From positions 5,889,571-5,953,570 of the forward strand of contig OY829667.1 of assembly GCA_963691815.1 (NCBI GenBank): a stretch of 64,000 nt of DNA. Reading direction: 5' to 3'. The notes under the pieces were generated by a model, which saw only the letters and a program-made list of their open reading frames with translations, did not search any database and was not told the origin of the DNA. The DNA is from Echiichthys vipera (lineage: Eukaryota; Chordata; Actinopteri; Perciformes; Trachinidae). The stretch's first letter is position 1. Each line of letters begins with the position of its first letter. Shown here in pieces: positions 28,101 to 40,731 of the stretch. Both the position numbers and the translations under genes were made by a program.

Positions 28101-29836
28101 AAAATAATCCCATGGTCTATGCTCTTACATACATCAAATAAGCCATCAAGACAGTTTTTTTTCGTAAACAACTATTAACAGAGTATATGTGGGTCTCTAG
28201 CAGCCGAATGTGGCTAACACTGATTAGCTTGGGGCAGTACGGTGAAGGCATTAAAACGTATTTTTTAACCACTGATACTGCTGAAAATAACACCAAACCT
28301 CTGCAGCAGCATGAGAAGAGTCCCTACACAGAAAACAAAGCACCAACAATGTAGTTAGTGAACCGGAGTTTATTAAAAGAGTGTTTTAAAGACCTACTGG
28401 CCCCTGTACCAGCTCCTCTCATAGTAAAGTCCATTCATGTCAATTACCAAAGTCAATCCAAAAGTAAGGAGCCCATTACTGCTTTGTTTTATGTGTAGGG
28501 ACTCTTCTCATGCTACTGCAGAGGTTTGGTGTTATTTTGAGCAGTATTAGTGGTTAAAAAAGACGTACTGCCTCGAGCTAACCAGTGTTAGCCACATCCT
28601 GCTGTTAGCGACTGTACTGGATTTCCCCGTTAATAGTTTATACACAGAAAAACTGTCTGTGATTTGATGTATGTAAATGCCGAAAAATCAAAGACCAATG
28701 ATTTTGCGCCGGAACTACACTTTAAGTGTTGAATGAACTGCGTTTAAGGCAACTTTATTTACAAACACATTTCATACAGAGGGTAAATCTTACCCCATCA
28801 TAAACCTAGCAAACCCCGCCCCCTAAACGAGGAGCCCTCCCTTCAAGGAGCCATGAATCCCATCACATCATCGTTAAAATAAAGATTTCGGTACCTGCAG
28901 TCTGGCGACTTCTGTGCCAGTCCAGTCGCGCTATTAGTCAGTCCCGCAAGCCAAGCCCCGCCCCTTTGTTGTGGTTCAGTTAAACGCTGATCTGCCAGGA
29001 CGCTCGCCATGAGCTGTCTGTGTTTTTCGATGCTCAGAGGAACAGCCTGAAGAACAACAAAGTGCTTATTAATGTTTCTATGGAGAATCATCAGATAACA
29101 AATGATATCACATCAAATCACTAATACAGGGAGAAAAAAGCACGCCACGTTTGACTTCTGTACCTTGATGTCTTCTGGCATCGGCTCAGTGTCCATGGAC
29201 TGCAGTGCTTCTCCGAGGAGTGCGAGGGCGCCCTCACAACGCTCTGTCAGACTCTCCAAGCTCTGAAGGGAATAAATAGGAAGAAAGTAGGAGAGGAATC
29301 AGTGGTTTGGAGGTTAGCATTTTACTTATACTATCACATTAACTCCAAACACAAACCCTAAGTAAAGCAGGCACAGGTTAGTGTATGAAGTTACACGAAG
29401 CCCTGTCTTTTTTGCTGTTTCTTCAATGGGAGAGGTCAGAGAACGTGCAGACAGGAAAATGTTTTCATCTGTTTAGATACGACAATATAAACTGTCTGGG
29501 GGGGGGACCATTAAGAGCCCTTAGGATTCTTCTCAGACCTCATTTTCCTTGATTTATCCTCCACACCCTGTTCATCATAAATCTTTGAAATCATCTACCA
29601 CCACCGGACAACCGCTCTTCCCAGCCAACATCCTCTTATCTGTCCTTCCTCCTCTCCAAACTTCGCTTTCTCCCACTCTACTCAATCACCTCTGTGGTAA
29701 TATTTTACCAACAATTAATGAGTACTCACAGCAAAATGAAACCAACGGCAGATTTTCACACTAAAATTAACACTTGTATAAGGTCTCCAGCTTTGGTACT
29801 GTATATCGAAAGCTATTCTTACCGTCTAAGTGCACC

Positions 29837-29911
<75 letters not shown>

Positions 29912-32900
29912 TCAGACTGTGAAGCTGCAACAACCATTCTGTGAGGGAATGAGAATAAATCTGAGTAATTTGCAGAAGCATAGATATCAATCTTAAAGGC
30001 CTGAAGTGATCATTTCCTGCTCAATTCACTCGAGACCCTCTGTAAATCAGTCCATCGACCATGGAAAATTTTAAAGAAACTATAGAGTATGTGGAAATTT
30101 AGAGAGAAAAGGAATAGGAAATGGTTTTATTTAACAAGATAATAAGCAGCAGATGCTCACCAGTCTGAAGGCCAGCCAGTCTGAGTGACAGTGGCTGAAG
30201 TCTCCGTCCATCTCTGTGGGCAGCTGCTGCTTGTCGACATATTGCTGAAGGACCCCTGTTCCTCGCACCATGTGGATCTGGAAAAAGCAGGAAAGGATCG
30301 AAATCAAGGTCAGGAAAAGAAAATAACAGCATCATACAGTAGAGAAAGGGAACAGTTAAAGATCCCATATAAAAAGTGAGATTTTCATGTATTTTCTTTA
30401 TTATAAATAACTAATTTTGAAGTATCAGGACGCTCAATCGACAGAAACTGTATCCTTAAACGAGCCGTCAGGACTTCTCTACAGTTGTGATGTCACAACT
30501 ATACTATATACTGTAAAGGTAGAAAACACTGCTACGGTGCTGTTAAAGTCATGGCTGTAATGACGATGCAGAGATGCTGAGAGCGCAGATGGGGAAGACC
30601 CTGAAACATTAACCAATCAGAGCAGAGGAGGGGGTTCTTAAAGAGACAGGCGCTAAACGGAGCGTTTCAGGCAGACGGTAAATACAGGTATTTTCAGGCA
30701 AACATTATGAGAAAAGTGTTGTGTAGTGTGTTTTTTGCAATATTAAAGCATGTAATGTTCTAGTAGAAAACCAAAATACAAGTATGAACCTGAAAATGAG
30801 AATTTTATGGGACCTTTAAAAAATGACATTTCAGAAAATGTTAAATTTGGAAAAATAAAATGAGGCTGTGCTTAGAAAATCTAGTAAAAGCTTTGCAAAT
30901 GTCCTGCACTCGTGGCTACAAAGACTATTCCTTCTTTATTTTGAGTGTTTTTTTTAATTACAACCAAACAACAAAATGGGCCGAAGAATGCACGGTGCAG
31001 CTCCAGCAACTGTTTCAGTGTTAACATCTTTTGGGTGACATTTCCCTTTTAAATGCAACATTTTAATGCTGCCGAGCTGAATAACCAACCACATGGTGAG
31101 AAAAGAAAATTCTCGTGCGTGTGTAAGGGAGACCTCTGCCGAACAATGCAAAGCAATGAGCTGAATTGCCAGTAAAATAAGGGTTATTTGCAAACCCGAG
31201 ATGTGCCAAATGTATGGAAATAAGGTTAATTTGGATTCAAGCACAATGTGAATGTGCGATCCAACTAAGAGCACCTGACTTTCATCAGATTTCAGCAAGA
31301 GACGGAAACAAAGCGTGGTGTATGAAATGTAATTTGCTCTTGAACATTTTGCATTTCATATATGAGCTGTTATTATGGCCAATGGAAGTTCAGAAACTCT
31401 CATTTTGCTTGTTTTCCCACACACTCTATCACTGTGGTCTTGACGTGTTATTATAAGTTCCTTGTGGGTGTTCTACCTGTGTATTAACGCTGAGACATGC
31501 AAACAAAAGAAAATAAAAACCGCTCAACCAAAAAGGAAATGAACAACAGTACGCCGTCTGTTTGCTGCATTATAAACTGTAAACATGGGGTTTGTATGAG
31601 GTCACCTCTGCTCCTTCCACATTATGAGAAAGGGACTCCTGCTGCTCTTCCACCAAAACCAGAACAGATCCAAGACCCCCAGGAACCAACACCTGGAACG
31701 CACAAAAAAATACCCACCGAGAAACATGTGTTTGAGCTACTTGATCACATCTGCAGGCAAATTAGAGCAACACAAGCAAACATTTAGTGCATTTGGATAA
31801 CATTTCTTTTTCTTTTTTTTTTTAAGTCTCACCTGGAACATTTTAAGAGCAGAGAGGCAGAGGGTGGAGGGCGGAGAGCGCCTGCTGTCCATTAACACCG
31901 TGAGACCTTTTTCTTTGGCTGCAGGCCTGACGAGGATGAACGGAGTGAGGAGAGGATAAGTTAAACAGGAGCAGGAGTAAGAAAAGAAGAGTTTTATTCT
32001 AAAATGAAATGCCTGCAATGTAAAAAAACATATATATATAAGGATAAATGATGTCTACTCAAAATAGTAAAGCATCATAAGGCACTTATGGTACTTTTTA
32101 ATAATAATAATAATAATAATAATAATACATTGTATTTATATAGTGCTTTTCAGGAACTCAAAGTCGCTTTTTAGGGGACAGTAAGGGGTCGTGTAATTTC
32201 TTCCTTAACCCGCTGTGGAATTTTTGTTCAGACTTGCTACGAGCAACAGATGACTGGGGGTTGTGCAAGGAAATCTGGCAAGCTTTAAAACGTTTGTTCA
32301 TGGTTTCCTGGCACATGATGCACTTTCTTTTTTATTAAGTCAAACATTATTTTAAAGCACATTTGGATGAACAGGTTTGCAAATGAGCAGAGTAACAAGA
32401 AAAGTGACACAAGCCCAAATATAAACATCACAGAAGAAGTTATTCATCATTATTCTTAAAGCGACAGGCACAAAAACGGAGCATTTCAGACAGAGGGTGA
32501 TACAGGTATATTTTAAAGCATGTAAACATGCTCTAGTAGAAACCCAAGATACATGTATGAACCTGAAAAGGAACATGATATGGAACCATTAAGATATACA
32601 AGCAGAGACATGTACTGTATGTGTAGAGTGTGAAAGCGACGTGTCATGTCTTGAAGAGATGTCTAACACAAACTATTAAAACTACTGAAACGTATCTCAG
32701 TCAGACTGGAGTAGGCAGAACGCAGCCTCACCGAGTGATTCTATGGTAGCAGGCCAGGACCCGGGCCATCTCCTCCTCAGAGAAGCTCTCCTCTGATACA
32801 TCTGACTCTGTGACAACCAGAGCGCGTCCCAACCTGTCCACTGTGCCTGTGGAAAGCATAAGGTTAAACGCTGAGAGAGGAGGCTTAAAAAAAATATCCT

Positions 32901-35900
32901 GAGGCTACTGAAAGCCTGAGAGAAACTTGCCTGTCAACTTCAGCTTCCCTGACTCGAGAAGCTCCGTGTCCAGTTCCCTCAGCAGCGGAGGCTCTTTAGA
33001 TGTAACACCATTTAGTTGCTCAGGACACGTCTCTCCCGACCCTGCCTCCTCATTCGAGTGGTTAAGTAAGGATGTGCCTAATTGGCCATTGCAGACGGGC
33101 AAAGATTCGACCTCTGTCTCTGTTGAGGAATGTATAAGTTAAGGAAAATATTCCATGAGGTATTTTAGGACTTTTACTGCATGCAATATTCAATTTCCTT
33201 CAGACCTGCACTGCTTTTCCTTGTGTCCTCTGTCCCCTTATCCATCAAAGGTGGCACTCCATCAGGTTCGTCTGCCTGTTTTCTTTGCTCTGCCTGGTTC
33301 TCCTCTGTGATTGGCAGCTTTGTCAAAGCAGAGGCGGTGGTGGGACTTGGTTGAGCAGCTTTACCCTGCTGTTTTGATCCCTTCTGATGTGCACGACCAC
33401 CAGACCTAGCCCTCCCCTTGGCCCCCTTTCCCTTCCGTTTCCTCCTAAAGACAAAGCACAGGAAAGTACTAATGAGGTACAACAGACAGTTAATAATTTG
33501 TATCACTTTAGAAATTCTGTTGTTTGGAGATAATATCCTTTAGACTGAATATATCTTGTGTAACATTGATTTAAGGCCGATGCGTGCGATAAATTCGGAC
33601 AAGGCTGTACTTTGTGTGCAAAGTTTGCACCAAAGTGCAACTGATCTGTACTTTCATATGAAAGTGTGAAAATGAAAAACAAATAAGAAGAAGGAGAGCC
33701 CATAAGAAACAAATATGTACCTTGGCGCTCTGAATCCTGCAGTTTTAACTTCCTTTCCTCTGGGACAAACTCTGTCCTCCGTCTTACCGTCTTCCTTTTC
33801 CTCTGTCAACTTTGGGTTTGATGAATTTTTCATTTTAGATCCACTGTTATTGGATTCAGTGAACGGTCTCTCTGGTGCGTCTGATGTTGGGGTTGTGGCA
33901 TCACTGTCTCCGCTCAAAGGTTTATCTGTATCCTCGAAAACAGAGTCTGAATGAGAGCCGTGATCCGAGTGGCCCTCTATGACATGCCCGACTTTGTGGT
34001 TTGTCAAGTCCTGTATTTCATTCGCAACGAAACTGTCGCCACTCTCAGAGTCTTTACCTCTGTGGTTGTCTCTGCACGGCTGGGTGAGGCCGTTGCTATC
34101 TCTTTCCTTACCCACGCCAGGTCTCCTCTCTTTGAACACGCCATCGAAATAACGACGGTGGCTTTCCAATCCCTCAGAGTCTCTACTTGTTTTATCTCCT
34201 TCATCAGAGTCATGGACAGAAGAAGAGTAAGACCGCGTCCCTCTGCCAGGTTCAGGGACTCCTGGTGGAGGTCGAGCTGGTAAAATGTCGCCTTTCGGGG
34301 TAACTACCTCTCTTTTGGCAACAGCTCGAAAGCTTCCTGACCCTTCCAGTCGCCCATATCCCCAAGCTCTCCCCTTCCGAAGTTTGATGGCTTTACCTCT
34401 CCTGCACAGAGGCAAAGTCTTGGTCTTACAAATCCCATGCATCTCCAGATACCTCTGCCTTGTGTCAACCCCTCCATCAGGACCCAATCTGGGCTCCAAC
34501 AGCTCCACATAGTCCCCGTCCAGCTGAGGTCGCCTCGCTGTCCGCCCAAGCCCATCTTCGCTGCGTCTTCGACGGGGAAGCGCAGGCTCAGAGTCCAAGC
34601 CGTCTGGTGTTAAACCATCATCTTCCTCCTCATCCCAGGAACAGGAGTCCAGTTCTCCGGAGGATGAACCACCCCAGCCTCCGAGGCTGGTGCCCCCCTC
34701 ACTGGGAAGGCGCTTGGATGTGGGGCCCTCGTGGTTGGACATCAGGCCCAGCTCGTCAGAAGGGTCGTGGATGAACTTTGGGTAGACAATCTCCTTCCAC
34801 GGAAGTCGAACCACACCATCACATGTGCTGACCAGGCAGGTGTCAAGTCCTCCCCCAACTGTGCAAAAGATGAGACAAGATTGTGTTTATGTCAAGTTTA
34901 TAAAGGGCAATGTTTGAACTTTTGCTGCCTTTCTTTAGCTCTACTGTCTCACAACCACCACCTGCTGACACCCATATATATCTCCCTTCTCTTGTCACCC
35001 TTCCACATGCCCTCCCTTGGTCATAAACTTGCCTCTTCGAGCCATCTGTTTTACTTCCCCCGTTTTAAAAGTCTTCTTCACAGTCATTACTTACCACTAA
35101 GCTACCAAGTGTTAACCATTACCTAAACCTAAGCCTAAGAAAAACCTTTTCCTGACTCTTAACCTGAAACACCAGTAACAATAATAGTAAGAATCTATGA
35201 TCAGAAGTAAAATGAAAGAATTAAACGTCCCCTGAACTGAACGGCATCCTTTCCTTACCTTCTCTCTTGTGGCCTCGTTCTTTGTTGACGCTGTGCAGCC
35301 ACTCAGTGGTAAACACAAGGGGGTGCTGTGACTCGGGTACCAAGACTTCCTGAACGGTGCGCCCGCCGGGGGCCAGACATTTCAGGGCCAGCCGGGGGCA
35401 GCGCGTAGAGAAGGGCACCACCTGCAGGTAAAAGTCATTACTGCGCAGGATCCTCCAGTCCAGGGTGGAGAGCTGTACGACCACTTTCTCGCCTAAACAC
35501 AGAGGCCAGCCAGAGTGAAGGAACAAGCAGCCCAGGTACTGAGACTGTGGTGACAAGAAGGAAAAGAAAGGGAGTGTGTTGAATGTATAAATAAGAAATT
35601 AAACCGTCATCAGCATAAAATTTTATCTTGCGTGTCAAGTCCTCTCTCTGTACTCTTTAGGTTATGTAGTGCACTCCCTGCCCTTAAGAGATCTCACCGT
35701 TAGCGTCCCCTCTTGCCCAAAGCTATCCTATTAAATGCTCAACACACAATCTTGCTCTCATTCACAAACCGAAGCCCACATGAGCCAGTCAGAGCCTGCC
35801 TGCATGCACGGCTGTTGTTGGCATTCAGATGAGTCGTATTTCTAGAACTGATAACACACCAGTCAACACTATTCAATAGCTAAACTGGCCAAGAGCCAGT

Positions 35901-37016
35901 GCCACATACAAATGTCAGACATGTGACTCACGCAGCGCTTTCTAAAGAGTAAAACCGCTTAGCTGGCATGGCGCAGTGAGAAGACTCTGGATGGCTGCAG
36001 AGAGTCAGTGTGAGTCAAACAGGAACATGCAGACGACCAACTCTTCGGCCACAGTTCAAATGTGAAAAAAGTAGCTCGGCACGACTGAGAAAATCAAGTA
36101 CATTAAAACAAAAACACGCGTCTAAATATAGAGAATTCCACAACAAAATATTTACTCACAAACTGTGAATTTTAGGAGAAGGGGAGAAGGCCTAATGTGT
36201 GATCCCCTGCACTATCCATCATCAACTGATCTGCTTAGAATAAAACACCATATTCCACATGCTATTCCCACCTTAATCGATCCTGTGTCAGACCTCCATC
36301 CTCCCTCTCACAATCTGGGGTATAAAACTCCTCCAGAACCTCTCTCTGCTGTTTCCAGTCACATCTAATCGGCCGACTTTGGGCATCTCCCTCCCCCCTC
36401 CGTGCCCTCCAGACTCACGAGACGTGATCAAATTATATTCCTTCCTCGACCTCTCCTCTATCTTCCCTTTTCTACCTCAGTCCCTTATTCAATTTATTCC
36501 CTCAAAGGCTTTTTTTTTTCTTGCGTGTTCTCTTGCTGTGGCAATGTTTTGGGACTAGCACAAGTCTACCAAATTATCATTAACAAGCATTTGTGACTTT
36601 AAAAAGTTTGTCTGTTTTGAGTCAATCCACATTCTGTAACTCCCTGTGTCCTCTGGCCCTCCTCCTACTTCTCCCTCAATGTACCCCAGTGTTTGCTCCT
36701 TCTTCTACACCACCCGTTTACAAAAAATTCCTCAATCAGTCTACTATAGTCTGCGACCTCCAGCATCTTCTCTTTTTTCGGACGTGAGTGCAAGCGTGTA
36801 CGTGTGTGCGTGTGTGCGTGCGCGCAGTGAATGAAAGCCATGTTCATTCTCTCCTTTTCGTCTCCCACCGCTTCTCCGTTGCTCACTCTCTCTTTCTCTC
36901 GCAGCGGTAACAGGCTCACATATGGAAGGAATTATTGTCATGACTCACAGTCTAACTCCCGTCCCAGGCAGCTCCACTCAGCGACAATGAAAACATAGTT
37001 TGCTCACAATGCCTGC

Positions 37017-37059
<43 letters not shown>

Positions 37060-37154
37060 AGAATCTAGAAAAACTGTAAAGGGAAATATGAGACAGTTCT
37101 CAGCCTTCGAGCTTGTGCTAAACAGTTTTTTGTTTATATGTGTGTGTGTTAGTG

Positions 37155-37211
<57 letters not shown>

Positions 37212-40200
37212 GAAAGAAGAATAAAAGGAATGCTCTTAAGTATAAACCTCAGAGCTTTCAGTTAAGTACATGTTGCATCTTATTTACTTATCTTGTTTTT
37301 ATGTGTGTCAGGCAGAAAATGCAAAGAGAGTGATGTGAAGGCACAGAGTGGGAGTTGCATGTGTTTGCATGGTGTGTCCTACACCGTACCATTTCCATGC
37401 ATTTGCTTTTTTGCATGTGGGAGTCTGAAGATTGAACTTTTATTCATGCTTCATTCCCCTGTATTTCATTATTCCCTGTCGATTCAGAGTGGAGCTTCCA
37501 AGGCAGGAAACCGCTTCTTTTGTCCGCGGGTCACAGCGGCTGGTAAATCTCAAATTTCACCAGCCACTTTCACTAATTTAACCGGCCAGCTTGAGTTTTA
37601 GAGCAAACTCGACCCTCCACAGTGCAGCGAGTGACTGCTGCAGGGTCACACGTGTGTCGAATTAGAAAAGCCTTGAACTTTGTTTTTGCACCGATGTCTT
37701 CGTGTCACCAGTGTGATACGCTGTGATAGGAAGCCAAAGACTTGACACAAAAAAAAAAACCCTAAGATTAATGTGGACTTGACTGCTGTGAGTCTTAACT
37801 CACTTGAGACTTGACTTGACTCGACACTTCATACAAAATCATTCGAGTTTTACCTCCCAAATTCCCGGTAATGATCCCAGTAATAATGCTTCTTACTTAG
37901 GAACTTATTTGGACTTGTCCCTTAGTATTTGAGTCTTGACTTAATCTGGACATACTTGAGACTTGCTGTGACAAGATTCGAGACTTGACTTGCCTTCCAA
38001 AGATGTATGAAACCATGTGGCCTCATTTGGAGCTGACCTTCAGGACCTGAGACTATCATTGCTTGACCTGAATCTTAACTTGGACTTGGGTCAACTGACT
38101 TGCACTTGTGTCAACTGACTTGGACTTGCCCTGAAAGACTTATAAACAAGTTAAGTCTCATAAAGACTTAAGTATTTGAGACTTGACTAGACTAAGGAAC
38201 TTATTTGGACTTGTCCCTTAGTGTTTGAATCTTCACTTAAGACTAGTCTAGACGGACTTGAGACTTGCTGTGACAAGACTTGACACTTGACTTGGACTTG
38301 ACCTAAACGACTTCAAAACAAGTAAAGCCTTATAAAAACTGGGGACTTGCATTGGATCTGCACTTAAGGAGACTTAAATACAAGTTAAGTCTTATAAAAA
38401 CTTGTCCTTTAGTATTTGAGACTTGACTAGACTGACTCGAGACTTGACTTGAACCTTGCTGTGACAAGACTTGAGACTTGACTTGCCCCCCAAACATGTA
38501 TGGAAACATATGGCCTCACGTGGGTTTTCCCTTTAGGACTCAAGACTTTCATGGCTCAGACCTGAATCTTGACTTGCCCTTGTGTTATCAACTGACTTGG
38601 ACTTGCCCTGACAGACTTATAAACAAGTTAAGTCTGAGCTTGACTTGTGACTAGGTTTGACAGGACTTTCAACTAGACTTGGACTCGTTTTAACTGACTT
38701 GACGATCCATGAAATAACTTCATAAAGTGGCGCTTTTTAAGAACTCGAGACTTGATTTAAAACATGTCTTGACTGAGCTGAAACGAGCCTTGGATCAGTT
38801 CCCCTCAAGACTTTAAAACAGCTCTGCCAACACACACAGAAATGAATCAAAAAAGTTCAAACAGTTGACAGATTTCTCACACTATACTTTAAGCACTTGA
38901 CAGATTATTCTGCTTCTGATTATAACAGCTATGTGTGTGTTCTCATCTGCACCGTGTGCAGTTTGGGACTCACGCAGGCGTGCTGCTGAAGTTTGTGCAG
39001 GAGGTGCTTGGCAGGAACAAAGTAGTCCAGGAGGTAGCGAAGACTGTCGTGTTGATAGGTCGACTCCAGGACCGAAAAGACCTGAACAAATGTGCAAAAA
39101 GGGGAGAAAAACACTCGAGTGAGCTCAGCTGTATTTAGTGCACTTGGTGATTCGATGCACAAAACTAAATGTTGTAACTATCAAGCCCAGTTCAGACCAA
39201 AGATTCGTTATGAGATGAGTTGAAACTTGCAACTATTTGCAATGGTCAGGTCTGCAACGTTCTGAAACCTGCCAGTTCACACCAGCGAGAAGAGGCGAGA
39301 CGGTGTATTATCTCCATAGCAACGTCCCTCTGTCCTTCCGTTTTAACCTCTGATTTATCTGGCTTTTTCGGCTTTTCAGGCTTGTTTTTTACTTTTCAGG
39401 CTTTTTTTTTATTAAGTGGATATAATCTGTAGCATTATAACATAAATGAGGGCAGAGGTAGTGAGATACTCACTAAATTGGCATTTCTAGTAGTGATGAA
39501 ACGTCATTTCATCCAGCTGTCAGTTTGTCAGTGACTTGACCAGCGGACTTTGCTCAGACTTAATTGGCTGCTAAAACAGATGATGGGCCTCACGTTCTAA
39601 AACCAGCTGCTGGTGATTTGACAAGCTGAGTCTAGGGCAACAACATCAGCCGGTTTCCAGAGGAGACAGGTCAGTTCACACCGCCACAACTTTCACCTGC
39701 AACCTTCTAAAACAGTTTTGTCTCGTTGCGAATGTTTGGTCTGAACTGGGCTTTACATATCATTCGTGTCTGGGGTAAAAATGTTCAGAATAACAGCTTC
39801 TCATGAACTAAGAGCAGCCTCGGTGCATTATAGAGTGTATCAAATGGATTTTGAGGGTTTCATTTGCCTCAAGAGTAGAGGAATTCCTACAACCCAGATG
39901 GCATGTAATCAGAAAGGCTGCTTCATTTTATCAACATGACTTCATCAAGTCATCAAGCAGCAACACAGACATTAGTGCGGAAGCTACATGCAGCAACTTG
40001 GAGCAAACTGATGACAAAATTCCTATAGATGCTAACAGAGATTGGGCCAAAAGCTTTAACTCCAAGGCCTGATGATTTTTATGGAAACAACGCTAAAATA
40101 ACTGAAAACAGATAGGACTCTGTAATGCTAAGTTGCAGATATTAGAGCCTACCATAAGTTCCCACAACTGCTCTGTAAATGTTATGACTCCAAATCAGAA

Positions 40201-40692
40201 ATAGTATGCGGTTTTTGGTGAAAACAAGTCATGTGAAGCTCTTGGTAGGATGACGAGGGTTTGACTATAATTGACCAGCTGGCTGGATTTTGTTTGTGTT
40301 GGCTTCCAGCAGCAGTTTATACGTAGGGAAAGCAATGTTATCTTCATGCAACATCACCTTCCCCACAAACTCCTACGTCTCCTTATCATTTAATTGAATC
40401 CGCATTATTTATATTCCCCTGTTTATTGCTATAAAGATGTGCAATGGAATAAAGGTGTGTGTGTTTGTGTGCGCGTGCTCATGAAATGTACCTGGGAGAG
40501 GAGGGGCGGTGCTGTGCTCTCAAAAGGAGGATAAAGCGATGAGAGCGCCCCCTGCACACAATCCTCCATTGCCTCCGAACCCTTAGAAAGAGAGACAAGG
40601 ATGGTTAGAAAAGGGTTAAAGCGTAACCGGACGCTGAATCAACTCTTGTGTCTGTGTTTGTGTTTAACAGCTGGGTTGTCTCGCTTTTTGCT

Positions 40693-40731
<39 letters not shown>

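Noticed and set aside
31497..31787. Plus-strand frame of 96 codons
   Set aside because: It overlaps arhgef40 exon 10 in antisense and has no recognisable product.
33951..34774. Plus-strand frames opposite exon 5
   Set aside because: They are antisense shadows of the long arhgef40 exon.
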